Assembly: GCA_023396415.1 (NCBI GenBank)
Contig: JAEWWJ010000106.1
Coordinates: 17,677 to 81,676, forward strand
Reading direction: 5' to 3'
Source of the DNA: Bacteroidota bacterium
Lineage (GTDB): Bacteria > Bacteroidota > Bacteroidia > Bacteroidales > F082
DNA length: 64,000 nucleotides
Made by a program: the position numbers and the translations under genes. The notes under the pieces are model-generated. The model ran no database searches. It saw only the letters and a list, made by a program, of their open reading frames with translations, and was not told the origin of the DNA. Shown here one piece after another: positions 1 to 8,896 of the stretch. How positions within the stretch are numbered: the first letter of the stretch is position 1; each line of letters opens with the position of its first letter.

Positions 1-690
1 CTGAATGGTATCGGCAATATTATCACCGGCCAATTGCGTTGTCATACTTGCGATGAGCGCAAAAACACCTACGGGAGCTGTTTTCATGATGAGGTGAATC
101 ATTTGCATGACTACCTCGTTAAAGCCATCGAAGAATTGCCGAATCTGAAGGGTTTTATCAGCCGGAACCAGCACCAAAGCCACCCCAAAAAGCAAAGAAA
201 AAACAATCACCTGTAGCATATTGGTGTTGTTGGTCATGGCATTAAAAATATTGTCGGGCACTAAGTTCACCACAAATTGCAAAGGGCCGTCTTCTTTTGG
301 TGCCACTTCTGCCACATTGGCTGCATATTTGACACGAAACTCAGCTGATTTTTCTTCAGAAAGAAATTTCCCGGGCTTGGTGATGTTGACCATTAACAGT
401 CCAATGCTGATGGCAATCACTGTTGTGATAAGATATATTCCAATGGCTTTGAAGCCTATGCGCGACAACCGCGAAACATCATTCAGACCGGAAATTCCAT
501 TGATCAGCGAAGCAATAATCAGTGGAATGGCAATGAGCTTGAGCAAGTTGATGAAAATGGTTCCCCAAGGTTGAATCCATGTGCTTGTAAAGTTTTGCCA
601 GCCCAACCAAACAGCAAGAACTCCAAAAATAACCCCTGCTATCATGCCAATCAAAATGAGCCAATGCAGTGGAAAACCCTTTTTCTTCAT
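1..690 (-). CDS. Dicarboxylate/amino acid:cation symporter (DctA/GltP type), C-terminus cut by window edge
   Basis: About 230 codons are visible from the ATG at 690 down to the window edge; the C-terminal half, which holds the substrate and sodium sites, lies outside. The reading starts MKKKGFPLHWLILIGMIAG and shows successive hydrophobic helices, then stretches such as LKLIAIPLIIASLINGISGL and MLQVIVFSLLFGVAL, which are typical of the DAACS (glutamate/aspartate/C4-dicarboxylate:H+ or Na+ symporter) family in the inner membrane. An extended loop between helices (about residues 105-135) with the charged stretch KFLSEEKSAEFRVKYAAN is normal for the family. A good promoter lies immediately upstream (729-757). 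The open frames on the plus strand across this stretch are shadows. The substrate cannot be told without the missing half. Confidence 0.85.
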   Translation of the reverse strand, partial: MKKKGFPLHWLILIGMIAGVIFGVLAVWLGWQNFTSTWIQPWGTIFINLLKLIAIPLIIASLINGISGLNDVSRLSRIGFKAIGIYLITTVIAISIGLLMVNITKPGKFLSEEKSAEFRVKYAANVAEVAPKEDGPLQFVVNLVPDNIFNAMTNNTNMLQVIVFSLLFGVALVLVPADKTLQIRQFFDGFNEVVMQMIHLIMKTAPVGVFALIASMTTQLAGDNIADTIQ

Positions 691-728
691 CTTCAATATT
701 TTAGAAAATAGATCAATGCTTTAAACTT

Positions 729-757
729 CAAAAATAGTATTTTATGAGAGGAATCAA
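729..757 (-). promoter_or_regulatory. Bacteroidota-type promoter for the symporter gene
   Basis: Read on the minus strand, a TTG (755-757) lies 18 bp before TATTTTTG (729-736), which fits the primary-sigma consensus of Bacteroidota, TAnnTTTG at -7. Transcription would begin about 30 nt upstream of the symporter ATG at 690. Assignment is by motif only. Confidence 0.5.
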
Positions 758-868
758 CGTTTTTTTATGACTTTGACGCAAAAGCGGCAGTTTTTGGCGA
801 AGGCTTGCACTCCATGCAACAAATATTGTTTTATTTTGCTTTTCAGTAAACGGACAAGAGTTCAAACG

Positions 869-1924
869 ATGTCAAAACACAAAAGAATAGGAATACTTTC
901 AGCAGGAGGCGACTGCCCCGGCATCAACGCAGCCATCCGCGGTGTGGGCAAAACAGCCATTGTTAGGCACAAAATGGAAGTTATTGGTATTTCCTCAGGT
1001 TTTTCCGGACTTATCCACAACGATTTTCGCAGCTTAACAGAAGAAACGCTCTCGGGCATCCTCACCTTGGGAGGAACCATTTTAGGCACCTCGCGTGAAA
1101 AACCATTCAAGAAAAAAGGTAGCTCAGGAATAGATAAGCCGGAGCTGATCAAAAAAAATTATCGCCAAATGGGCCTCGACTGCTTGGTTTGCATTGGCGG
1201 AAATGGCACGCAAAAATCGGCATCCATGCTCGCAGATGCCGGCCTCAATGTGATTGGGATTCCCAAAACCATTGATAACGATGTGTTTGGAACTGATTTT
1301 ACCTTTGGCTTTAATTCGGCTGTTGCTATTGCCACTGAAGCCATTGACCGATTGCACACTACAGCCAACTCCCACAAACGCATCATGGTGATTGAGCTGA
1401 TGGGCCATCACACCGGTTGGCTTACCCTGTATGCCGGATTAGCCGGTGGCGGAGATGTGATTCTGCTTCCCGAATTAGGTTACAACAAAATGGTGGTGAA
1501 TGACTACCTGCTGCAACGTTATCAAAAAAAGAAACCTTATTCTATTGTTGTTGTTGCAGAAGGATTGCCTCGGCCCGAAACAGAAAAATCGGCAGCCAAT
1601 TATGTGGCGCGTGTGATTGAGCAAGGAACCGGAATTGAAACCCGCACCACCATTTTGGGCTATGTGCAACGCGGTGGAAGCCCATCAGCTATGGATCGTA
1701 TTTTGGCTACGCGGTTTGGCTCTCATGCCGTGCAATTGATTGCAGATGAAAATTACGGTCGCATGGTGGTGAATAGAAACAACGAAACAGAAAGTATCGC
1801 CCTGAGCGAGGTGGCCGGAAAACTCAACACCGTGCCAACAAACCATTCTTTTATTGCCAAAGCCCAGGCGCTCGACATCTGCATGGGCCTTGCTTCAAAT
1901 GCTGAGAAACAAAAATCATTATGA
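869..1924 (+). CDS. pfkA: 6-phosphofructokinase, group III-like; phosphoryl donor ambiguous
   Basis: Converts fructose 6-phosphate to fructose 1,6-bisphosphate in cytoplasmic glycolysis. The ATG at 869 gives 351 residues starting MSKHKRIGILSAGGDCPG; the frame stays open upstream to 767, but that extension is not PFK-like. Conserved pieces in order: GGDCPG (13-18), IGGNGTQKSA (109-118), the catalytic PKTIDND (132-138, with T134, D136 and D138), ELMGHHTGW, and GYVQRGGSP. Against E. coli PfkA numbering, G113 sits at position 104 (the ATP-type residue) while K133 sits at 124 (where pyrophosphate enzymes carry Lys), and N112 replaces the usual Asp103. This mixture is seen in group III (mixed-substrate clade) enzymes, so ATP use is likely but not certain. 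The stop overlaps the next start by 4 bp (ATGA), indicating coupling. Confidence 0.9.
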   Translation: MSKHKRIGILSAGGDCPGINAAIRGVGKTAIVRHKMEVIGISSGFSGLIHNDFRSLTEETLSGILTLGGTILGTSREKPFKKKGSSGIDKPELIKKNYRQMGLDCLVCIGGNGTQKSASMLADAGLNVIGIPKTIDNDVFGTDFTFGFNSAVAIATEAIDRLHTTANSHKRIMVIELMGHHTGWLTLYAGLAGGGDVILLPELGYNKMVVNDYLLQRYQKKKPYSIVVVAEGLPRPETEKSAANYVARVIEQGTGIETRTTILGYVQRGGSPSAMDRILATRFGSHAVQLIADENYGRMVVNRNNETESIALSEVAGKLNTVPTNHSFIAKAQALDICMGLASNAEKQKSL

Positions 1925-2343
1925 CGAACTTTTTATTGCTAACAGCATACACTTTAACGCTCTTGCTCATCGTGTTGACTTTGGCCTCTTGGACAATTTT
2001 GGCCCTTAAAAAATTCAAGAGTGCCATGATTCTTCCTTGCCAAACAGAAGGCTGTGAAAAATTGTCGAAAAAACTTTTCATCCTGCAATCGTTCCTCCTT
2101 CTTTTTGCGGCAGGCCTGGTGTGGATGCGCATCAGCCAACTGAATCAAGAACACACCGACAATGTTATTGACAACTTAATCTACGGTCTTTCAAGCCTTT
2201 TCTTGATTCGGGCCATTGGTGATTTCAAAAACTTTGGTTTTTTAAGGTCCCAAAACAATGGCGATTTCACTCGATGGGATCGCAACTTTTTTAGTCCTTT
2301 GGCCTTGCTTCTATTCCTTTTGAGCCTTTCATTGGTCATCTAA
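1921..2343 (+). CDS. DUF3995-like small membrane protein
   Basis: 140 residues with about four membrane helices (near 4-28, 50-68, 82-98 and 122-139). The C-terminal part, FLIRAIGDFKNFGF followed by FTRWDRNFFSPL, resembles the characteristic end of DUF3995 proteins, where an R-A-I-G-D motif precedes a W/R-D-x3-(Y/F)-S-P-L motif. No enzymatic function is known for the family. It starts inside the pfkA stop codon (ATGA overlap), so the two are probably co-transcribed and translationally coupled, although there is no obvious functional link. The family call comes from memory of the motif and is moderately certain; that it is a real membrane protein gene is more certain. Confidence 0.65.
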   Translation: MTNFLLLTAYTLTLLLIVLTLASWTILALKKFKSAMILPCQTEGCEKLSKKLFILQSFLLLFAAGLVWMRISQLNQEHTDNVIDNLIYGLSSLFLIRAIGDFKNFGFLRSQNNGDFTRWDRNFFSPLALLLFLLSLSLVI

Positions 2344-2398
2344 ACAAAGTGATCCATCAGACGAAAATTCTTTTTTACCCCACATCATACCGCTTTTT

Positions 2399-4204
2399 AT
2401 GTCGTTCAGACCATCACTTTTCAGCATTGCGCTCTTTTTCATTATGCTTAACAGCTTTGGACAACAGCCGGATTGGCTCACTTTCTACGAAAAATCAGGG
2501 ATGTTAGAAACCCCACGTTATGATGCTACTATGCAATATGTCCGTCAATTAGACGATTTTTCACCTCAGATCAACACTTCGGTTTTTGGAATCAGTCCCG
2601 AAGGAAGAGAACTTGTGGCATTGGTATATGATAAAGACAGCCTCACCCATCCGGAAGCTATTAGAGAAAAGGGCCGCGTGGTGCTGATGGTTGAGGCCTG
2701 CATCCACTCCGGCGAGTCGGAAGGAAAGGATGCCATGCTGATGCTGCTGCGCGATGTGGTAGCCAACAAGCAGCACACTGCACTTTTTGACAACGTAAGT
2801 TTGTTATTTATCCCTATTTTTAATGTGGACGGCCACGAACGTTTTAGCGCATTTAGCCGCATCAACCAAAACGGCCCCACAGAAATGGGATGGCGCACCA
2901 CCGCTCAAAACCTCAACCTAAATCGCGACTTCCTCAAGGCCGATGCTCCCGAGATGCAAGCATGGCTTCGACTTTTCAACCAATGGAATCCCGAGTTTTT
3001 TATTGATACGCATACTACCGATGGTGCTGATTATCAATACGCTATTACCTATGCTTTGGAAACCGAAGGCCAAACCGATGAAGCCCTCAAGCAATGGCAA
3101 AAGAAGAGTTTCATCCCCGTTGTGGAACAAAAAATGGAAGAACGCGGCTTCCCTTTGTTTCCTTACGTGAGCTTCAAATCGTGGCACGACCCCCGAAGCG
3201 GACTTATTTCGGGCGTGGCATCGCCCATTTATTCTCAAGGATATACCTCGGCGCGCAATCGCCCGGGTATGTTGGTTGAAACCCACATGCTCAAACCCTA
3301 TCATCTTCGTGTGGAAGCAACCTACAACATTATTCTTTCCACCCTCGAAATTTTAAATGAGCAACACCACGAATTGAAGGGGTTGGTGAAAAAAGCAGAT
3401 CAATTTACCGCTTCTTCCGAATTTAGAAAAAAGCCTTTTCCCTTGCGTTTCGAGGTGGATTTAACCGACAGCGTGATGGTTCCTTTTAAAGGCGTTGCGT
3501 ATGAAATCCGCAAGAGCGACCTCACCGGCGGTGATTGGTTTATCTACGACAAAGACAAGCCGGAAGAGTTTTTATTGCCTTTTTTTGCCCAAAGCCAACC
3601 TGTTTTAGAAACGATGTTACCCGAAGCTTACATAATTCCTGTTGTTTGGCAGGATGTAATCTATCGAATGCAACTTCATGGAGTTGAAATGTTTCCTTTA
3701 GAGAAAGGACGAAATATTCGTTGTGAAAACTATCGTTTCACCACATTTGAATGGCAACGCAGCCCTTATGAAGGAAGACATCGTGTAACAAAACTTGCTT
3801 TTGAAACCTTCGATTCAACAAGGTTTTTTTCTGCCGGAAGCATGGTAGTACCTATGAATCAGCCTTTGGCAGGAATTATAGCCTACCTGCTCGAACCTAA
3901 AGCATCAGGCTCGCTGCTCGAATGGGGGTTTTTCAATGGCATTTTTGAACAAAAGGAATACGCAGAAACCTATGTGATGGAACCCTTGGCACGCCGGATG
4001 CTCGATACCGTGCCGGGATTAAAGGAGGTGTATAAAATTAAAAAAGAAACTGATAAAGCCTTTGCTGAAAACCAGTGGCTGCAATTGAATTGGTTCTATC
4101 GCCAAACACCCTGGTGGGACCAAAATTATTTGCTTTATCCTATTGGTCGTATCACCATTCCCAACGAAATTCCGGAAGGAAGCAGCAGAAACACCCGACC
4201 TTAG
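2399..4204 (+). CDS. Secreted M14-family zinc carboxypeptidase
   Basis: 601 residues with a signal peptide (about 1-21, ending NSFGQ), so exported to the periplasm or beyond. The catalytic domain carries the M14 zinc site: H103 and E106 in the H-S-G-E motif, and H205 in FIDTHT. NLNRD (173-177) supplies the substrate-binding Asn/Arg pair, and E294 in MLVETHM is a good candidate for the general base. These proteins remove C-terminal or cell-wall-linked residues; the exact substrate is not predictable. The region after about residue 330 is a beta-rich C-terminal extension that I do not recognise. It sits 55 bp after the DUF3995 gene and converges on the hybrid kinase gene with 42 bp between the stops. 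No sorting domain of the T9SS type is visible at the C-terminus. Confidence 0.88.
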   Translation: MSFRPSLFSIALFFIMLNSFGQQPDWLTFYEKSGMLETPRYDATMQYVRQLDDFSPQINTSVFGISPEGRELVALVYDKDSLTHPEAIREKGRVVLMVEACIHSGESEGKDAMLMLLRDVVANKQHTALFDNVSLLFIPIFNVDGHERFSAFSRINQNGPTEMGWRTTAQNLNLNRDFLKADAPEMQAWLRLFNQWNPEFFIDTHTTDGADYQYAITYALETEGQTDEALKQWQKKSFIPVVEQKMEERGFPLFPYVSFKSWHDPRSGLISGVASPIYSQGYTSARNRPGMLVETHMLKPYHLRVEATYNIILSTLEILNEQHHELKGLVKKADQFTASSEFRKKPFPLRFEVDLTDSVMVPFKGVAYEIRKSDLTGGDWFIYDKDKPEEFLLPFFAQSQPVLETMLPEAYIIPVVWQDVIYRMQLHGVEMFPLEKGRNIRCENYRFTTFEWQRSPYEGRHRVTKLAFETFDSTRFFSAGSMVVPMNQPLAGIIAYLLEPKASGSLLEWGFFNGIFEQKEYAETYVMEPLARRMLDTVPGLKEVYKIKKETDKAFAENQWLQLNWFYRQTPWWDQNYLLYPIGRITIPNEIPEGSSRNTRP

Positions 4205-4246
4205 TCCGGTTAAACGTGCTGAATGTTAGTCTTTTACGCGCTTTTT

Positions 4247-7200
4247 CTAATCAGAATAGTTTTTTAACTCTTGTTCAACCTGTGGCAATAAGTCATCAAT
4301 TGATTGTGCAATTGCTTCTACTTGATTTATAACCTCCTCACTTTGAATATCTTCAGCAATTTCTAATTGCTGGGCGAGTTGTGAAAGACTTTCGAGGTTG
4401 ATTGAAAAAGCAGTTCCTTTTAATTTGTGTGCCGCCGCCTTTAAAGCAGCATGGTCGGCGTTGACCAGTTGCAATCTAAGATCTGATTTGGCTTGCACCA
4501 GACTTTCCTTTAGCACCAACAAAAATTCATGTAAAAAAACAGGATCGTCCCCCAAATCCTCTTTCAACATTTCCATCGAAAAGCGATCCTTTACCACCAC
4601 TTTTGGTGCTTTAGGAGCGGAGGCTTTTTCTTTCAGCAACAGTTCTTTAGGCTGAAGCCATTTCTCAATGGTTTCGGTAATCGTTTGTTCAATCACCGGT
4701 TTGGTAACAAAATCGCACATTCCGGCCTCAAAACATTTTTCTTTTTCACCTTTCACATTTCCCGCAGTGAGGGCTACCACAGGAACATCTTTAAAACCGG
4801 GCAACTGCTTAATGGCTGTCGTGGCTTCGTAGCCGTTCATTACTGGCATTTGAATGTCCATGAAAACAAAATCAGGCGAATTTTCTTGACAAAAAGCCAC
4901 CGCATGGCCCCCATGAAGGGCTTCGTGAAGCACAGCATTTGGCAGTATTTTATGTAAGATTGATTTTGCCAACAACAAGTTCACAGGATTATCTTCGACA
5001 ATTAGAATGTTAAAAACATCACTATACGAACGCGATTCCTTTTGTATAATAATATCATCCACAGGTTGTTGCGAAGATATACGTCGCAACATCTGTACCA
5101 AGGTTTTCTGCTTCACCGGCTTCACCAATCGGTTGTGGATGCCCAACTGTTCACACTGTTGAATAAAATCGTTGTCATCCAAAGTGCTGTGCCAAATCAC
5201 TACCGGCGTTGAAGGTTGGAGATAGCCTTTGGTTTTTCTGAGTGCACTCACCAATTGAAGGCCGTCTTTATCGGGCATGTGGTAATCCATAAAAACAACA
5301 TCCACATCTTTGTTGGCTGCAAGCACTTCAAAAGCAGTGAGGTATCCATCGGATTCAACTGATTCAATGCCAAGATGCCCCAGCATTTCTTTTAGAATAT
5401 GCCGGTTGTTCTTGTTGTCATCAACAATGAGCACCTTGTGAATCTTATCAAAGTTGTCTGTCTTTTCAACGGCACCATATTCAAAGCGCAAAGGGATGTC
5501 AAAAAAGAAAGTACTTCCTTTTCCTGCCTCGCTTTCCAGCTGTAGCTTTGAGTTCATCATGGCCAACAATTTATTGGAAATGGTAAGACCTAAGCCTGTT
5601 CCTCCAAATCGCTTGGTTGTTGAGCTGTCTTCTTGGGTAAAGGCCTCAAAAATGAGGTTCATTTTTTCGGGTTTGATCCCTATACCGGTGTCTCTTACGC
5701 TGAAACGGAAGATGGCGTTGTCCGGATTGGTCAGTTCCAATATCTCAATTTTGAGGGCCACTTCGCCTTCTTCGGTAAATTTGACGGCATTGCTCAGCAG
5801 GTTTACCAACACTTGTTTGAGGCGTACCACATCGGCATAAACAAAGCGAGGAAGCTGAGGCGGCACTTGTAATAATACCTCCAGTCCTTTACGCTGGGCT
5901 TGAAAGTTGATCAGGTCAGCACTTTGATAACCTATTTCTTGCAGGTCGGTTTTTTCAATATAGAGCTCTAATTTACCGGCTTCAATTTTTGAGAAATCAA
6001 GGATGTCGTTGATAATATTGAGTAAGCTTTCCGCCGACTGGCCCACAATATGCAGGTATTCCTTTTGTGTGGAATCAAGTTCGGTTTTTAGCACCAGATC
6101 GGTAAAACCAATGACACCATTGAGCGGCGTTCTAATCTCGTGACTCATATTGGCAAGAAATTCTGATTTGGCCTTACTGGCCTCTTCCAGCTGTTGGTTT
6201 TTGAGTTCAATTTCCACATTTTGGCGGGCCAGCTCGGTAGTGCGTTTTTTGACTTTCTCTTCGAGAATTAATTTTTGTGTGTTGAGCTTTCGCGTGCGCA
6301 CAATGATGATAAGGTATATCATCACGATCAAGAGCAGCAATCCGATGAGATGCACCCACCACAACCTGTACCAAGGTGGCAAAACGACAATTTCTATGCT
6401 TGTTTCATTTTCATTCCAAACACCGCTGTTGTTGGCGCCTTTCACTTTGAAGGTATAGTTGCCCGGAGGAAGCTGAAAATAACTGGCGTTTCGGTTCTCC
6501 GAACTTGTGTAAACCCACTCACTTTGAAGACCTTCCACCTTAAAAGCGTAGCTGTTTTTGGATGAATTGGTAAAATTGATCCCCGTGAAATTAAACACCA
6601 GTTCTTTATGATCGTAGGGTAAATTCAGTCTTTGCTTCAGGATTAAAGCTGTATCTAACAGCGATCCTGACTCGGGAACCATCGTGTTGTTGAAGAGTTT
6701 TAAACCGGTAAGAAAAACGGGAATGGGTTTTTCGTTCAGCAGGATTTTTTCGGGAAAGAAATAGCTAAGACCCTTACTACCGCCAAAGAACAATTTCCCA
6801 TCACTGCCAACAATGGCTGCCTCGTTGCTAAAGTCGCCATTTTGCAGTCCGTCATCATCGTCGAAAACATGAATTTCTTGCAAATCGGCGCTCATTTGCA
6901 CAATGTTTTTGTTCACCGCCACCCAGTAAGTACCACTTTTATCTTGCCTCATGCTGACCACAACGCCTTCATTCAAAATCCGATGCTGTTGAAGGTGTTT
7001 CAAATGATCTGTTCCGGGTTCGTAATAACACAATCCATCTGAAGAAGTGCCAATCCACATGCGTCCTTGGCGATCTTCAAAAAAGAAATTGATATTAAGC
7101 GCTTGTTCCTTAAACGGGAACTGCTGCATGGTTTGGGTGTTGAGATCGAAAATATTGCCACTTCGCAACCAAACCTGCCGCTTGCTGTCTTCAAAAATAT

Positions 7201-8797
7201 TTGCAATTTGGTTGTTATTGATTTTGTTATCAAGCACAGAGGCATTATCAATGAGGTAGTTAAACGTCATTGTTTTGGTGTCGAGCACATTTACACCTCC
7301 ACCCCAGGTGCCAATCCAGAGGTTGCCATCAGAGCATTCCTTCAAAGTAACCACGAAACCATTGTTGAGCTTCCAGGGGTTTCCCGGTTCGGCACCGATG
7401 CGAATAAAAAGGCTTCCAAGCGGTGTTTTTACCATGCGGTTGAGGCCATTGTCGGTTCCCACCCACAATACACCGTTTTTATCGCGTAAAACACTTCGTA
7501 CAATATTACTGCTGAGGCTGTTAACATTGTTAGGTTCGTTTTTAAACACCTGAACATTATTGGTTAGAGGATTCCACAGGTTAAGGCCGTTGTTGGTAGC
7601 CAACCACAGACTGTCGGGTGCATCTTCAAAAAGACCATAAACGATGTTTCCGCTCAATTTGCCTGTTTTTCCGGGTTGATTCGTGAACGAGCGGAACGGT
7701 TCTTTGATGGGGTCGTAATAACTGATTCCCAGATCAGTGCCAATCCAAATGATGTTGTTTTTATCTTTCAAAAAGCATTTCACATAATTATTGACAAGAC
7801 CAAATTCGTCGTCATATCCGGCTTGATAGTTTTGAAATATTTTCGTTTTAGGATCATAAACAGAAACTCCCATATCGTGTCCAATCCAAATGGTGCCATC
7901 GTTGCTTTTCACAATGGCTTTAATGTAGTTGTTGCCAAGACTCTGGCCGTCTAAGGGGTTGTGGGTAAAAACTTCTATCACTTTTTCCTGCTCGAGATCA
8001 ATACTGCAAAGACCGCCGTCAACACCCAACCACAGCAAGCCGCTATCATCCTGAGCCATTCCCTTGGCAAAAGTTCCTGGCAAATCGGGCAACGAAAGGG
8101 TTACGATAGTTGCCTTATCGGGATGCTGGTGGTTGAACACTTTTGCAAGTCCGGCATCGGTGGCCAACCAAAGCGTTTGTTGGTGGTCAATAAAAATATT
8201 TTTAACGAATTTTGAGGCCAACCCACTGTTTTGAAGATTGAAAAGCCAAGCCTTTTCTGATTGTGTATCGTACGCAAATAAACCATTAGTGGTGGCTATC
8301 CACAACACTTTTTGCGCATCAACAAGCATATCATCAGGTTCAGCATCGCGAAAATAGTTGGCAATAGAATCGTGAAACCGGATGTTTTCAAAACGATCGA
8401 AATAAGGATTGTATCGCGACAGCCGACCGCTTTTCATGCCCACAAAAAGACCTTTGCCCGGCACATTACACAGCGAAATGACATCGTTATCGGGTAAGCT
8501 GCTCGAATCGCTGGCCAGGTTGCGAAAAATCTTGAATTGGTAGCCGTCATAGCGGTTGAGGCCATTTTCGGTGGCTACCCACAAAAACCCGAAATCGTCG
8601 GTTTCCATGGCTTTTACCAAAGCTCTGCTTAGTCCATTTTGGGTTGTAAGTGAATGAAATCGAATGTTATACATATCAGGCTGCGCGGAGTTGGCACGCC
8701 CGGCAACATATATAAGCAACCCAAGAATCGCGGCTCGAAGCATGAATTTATTCACCATGTCTTGCTGTTTTGTACTTTGCCTCAACCGCTCAAACAT
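4247..8797 (-). CDS. Hybrid two-component sensor: periplasmic propeller, histidine kinase, two receivers, HPt
   Basis: 1516 residues, one of the giant one-piece sensors typical of Bacteroidota. Order: N-terminal signal/anchor segment (about 14-38); repeated two-component regulator propeller blades with motifs such as GFLWVATENGLNRYDG; a Y_Y_Y Ig-like domain ending near LPPGNYTFKVKGAN; a membrane helix at about 815-834; a coiled coil; HisKA with H886 in MSHEIRTP; HATPase with DTGIGI and GGTGLGL; receiver 1 with D1171; receiver 2 with D1314; and an HPt domain with H1457 in AHKLKG. Unlike the classical Bacteroides HTCS proteins there is no AraC-type DNA-binding domain, so phosphate must pass from the HPt to a separate response regulator not encoded here. 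The ligand is unknown. A good promoter lies at 8825-8856. Confidence 0.95.
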   Translation of the reverse strand: MFERLRQSTKQQDMVNKFMLRAAILGLLIYVAGRANSAQPDMYNIRFHSLTTQNGLSRALVKAMETDDFGFLWVATENGLNRYDGYQFKIFRNLASDSSSLPDNDVISLCNVPGKGLFVGMKSGRLSRYNPYFDRFENIRFHDSIANYFRDAEPDDMLVDAQKVLWIATTNGLFAYDTQSEKAWLFNLQNSGLASKFVKNIFIDHQQTLWLATDAGLAKVFNHQHPDKATIVTLSLPDLPGTFAKGMAQDDSGLLWLGVDGGLCSIDLEQEKVIEVFTHNPLDGQSLGNNYIKAIVKSNDGTIWIGHDMGVSVYDPKTKIFQNYQAGYDDEFGLVNNYVKCFLKDKNNIIWIGTDLGISYYDPIKEPFRSFTNQPGKTGKLSGNIVYGLFEDAPDSLWLATNNGLNLWNPLTNNVQVFKNEPNNVNSLSSNIVRSVLRDKNGVLWVGTDNGLNRMVKTPLGSLFIRIGAEPGNPWKLNNGFVVTLKECSDGNLWIGTWGGGVNVLDTKTMTFNYLIDNASVLDNKINNNQIANIFEDSKRQVWLRSGNIFDLNTQTMQQFPFKEQALNINFFFEDRQGRMWIGTSSDGLCYYEPGTDHLKHLQQHRILNEGVVVSMRQDKSGTYWVAVNKNIVQMSADLQEIHVFDDDDGLQNGDFSNEAAIVGSDGKLFFGGSKGLSYFFPEKILLNEKPIPVFLTGLKLFNNTMVPESGSLLDTALILKQRLNLPYDHKELVFNFTGINFTNSSKNSYAFKVEGLQSEWVYTSSENRNASYFQLPPGNYTFKVKGANNSGVWNENETSIEIVVLPPWYRLWWVHLIGLLLLIVMIYLIIIVRTRKLNTQKLILEEKVKKRTTELARQNVEIELKNQQLEEASKAKSEFLANMSHEIRTPLNGVIGFTDLVLKTELDSTQKEYLHIVGQSAESLLNIINDILDFSKIEAGKLELYIEKTDLQEIGYQSADLINFQAQRKGLEVLLQVPPQLPRFVYADVVRLKQVLVNLLSNAVKFTEEGEVALKIEILELTNPDNAIFRFSVRDTGIGIKPEKMNLIFEAFTQEDSSTTKRFGGTGLGLTISNKLLAMMNSKLQLESEAGKGSTFFFDIPLRFEYGAVEKTDNFDKIHKVLIVDDNKNNRHILKEMLGHLGIESVESDGYLTAFEVLAANKDVDVVFMDYHMPDKDGLQLVSALRKTKGYLQPSTPVVIWHSTLDDNDFIQQCEQLGIHNRLVKPVKQKTLVQMLRRISSQQPVDDIIIQKESRSYSDVFNILIVEDNPVNLLLAKSILHKILPNAVLHEALHGGHAVAFCQENSPDFVFMDIQMPVMNGYEATTAIKQLPGFKDVPVVALTAGNVKGEKEKCFEAGMCDFVTKPVIEQTITETIEKWLQPKELLLKEKASAPKAPKVVVKDRFSMEMLKEDLGDDPVFLHEFLLVLKESLVQAKSDLRLQLVNADHAALKAAAHKLKGTAFSINLESLSQLAQQLEIAEDIQSEEVINQVEAIAQSIDDLLPQVEQELKNYSD

Positions 8798-8824
8798 AGC
8801 GTGTTGTGCAAATTAATAATTCCT

Positions 8825-8856
8825 CAAAAGTAGCGAGAAACTGATCAACAAACAAA
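8825..8856 (-). promoter_or_regulatory. Promoter for the hybrid sensor gene
   Basis: On the minus strand TTTG (8853-8856) is followed after 20 bp by TACTTTTG (8825-8832), a full match to the Bacteroidota -33/-7 pattern. It lies about 28 nt before the ATG at 8797, so the leader would be short. Confidence 0.5.
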
Positions 8857-8896
8857 AAAAACTAACAATGATTGAATATCGAAGGATTGATCGTTT

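Noticed and set aside
34..664. Open frames on both strands across the symporter region
   Set aside because: They are shadows of the minus-strand symporter (1-690), whose translation shows clear membrane helices and family motifs.
767..868. Amino-terminal extension of the phosphofructokinase
   Set aside because: The 34 extra residues are not PFK-like, and the ATG at 869 gives the normal family start.
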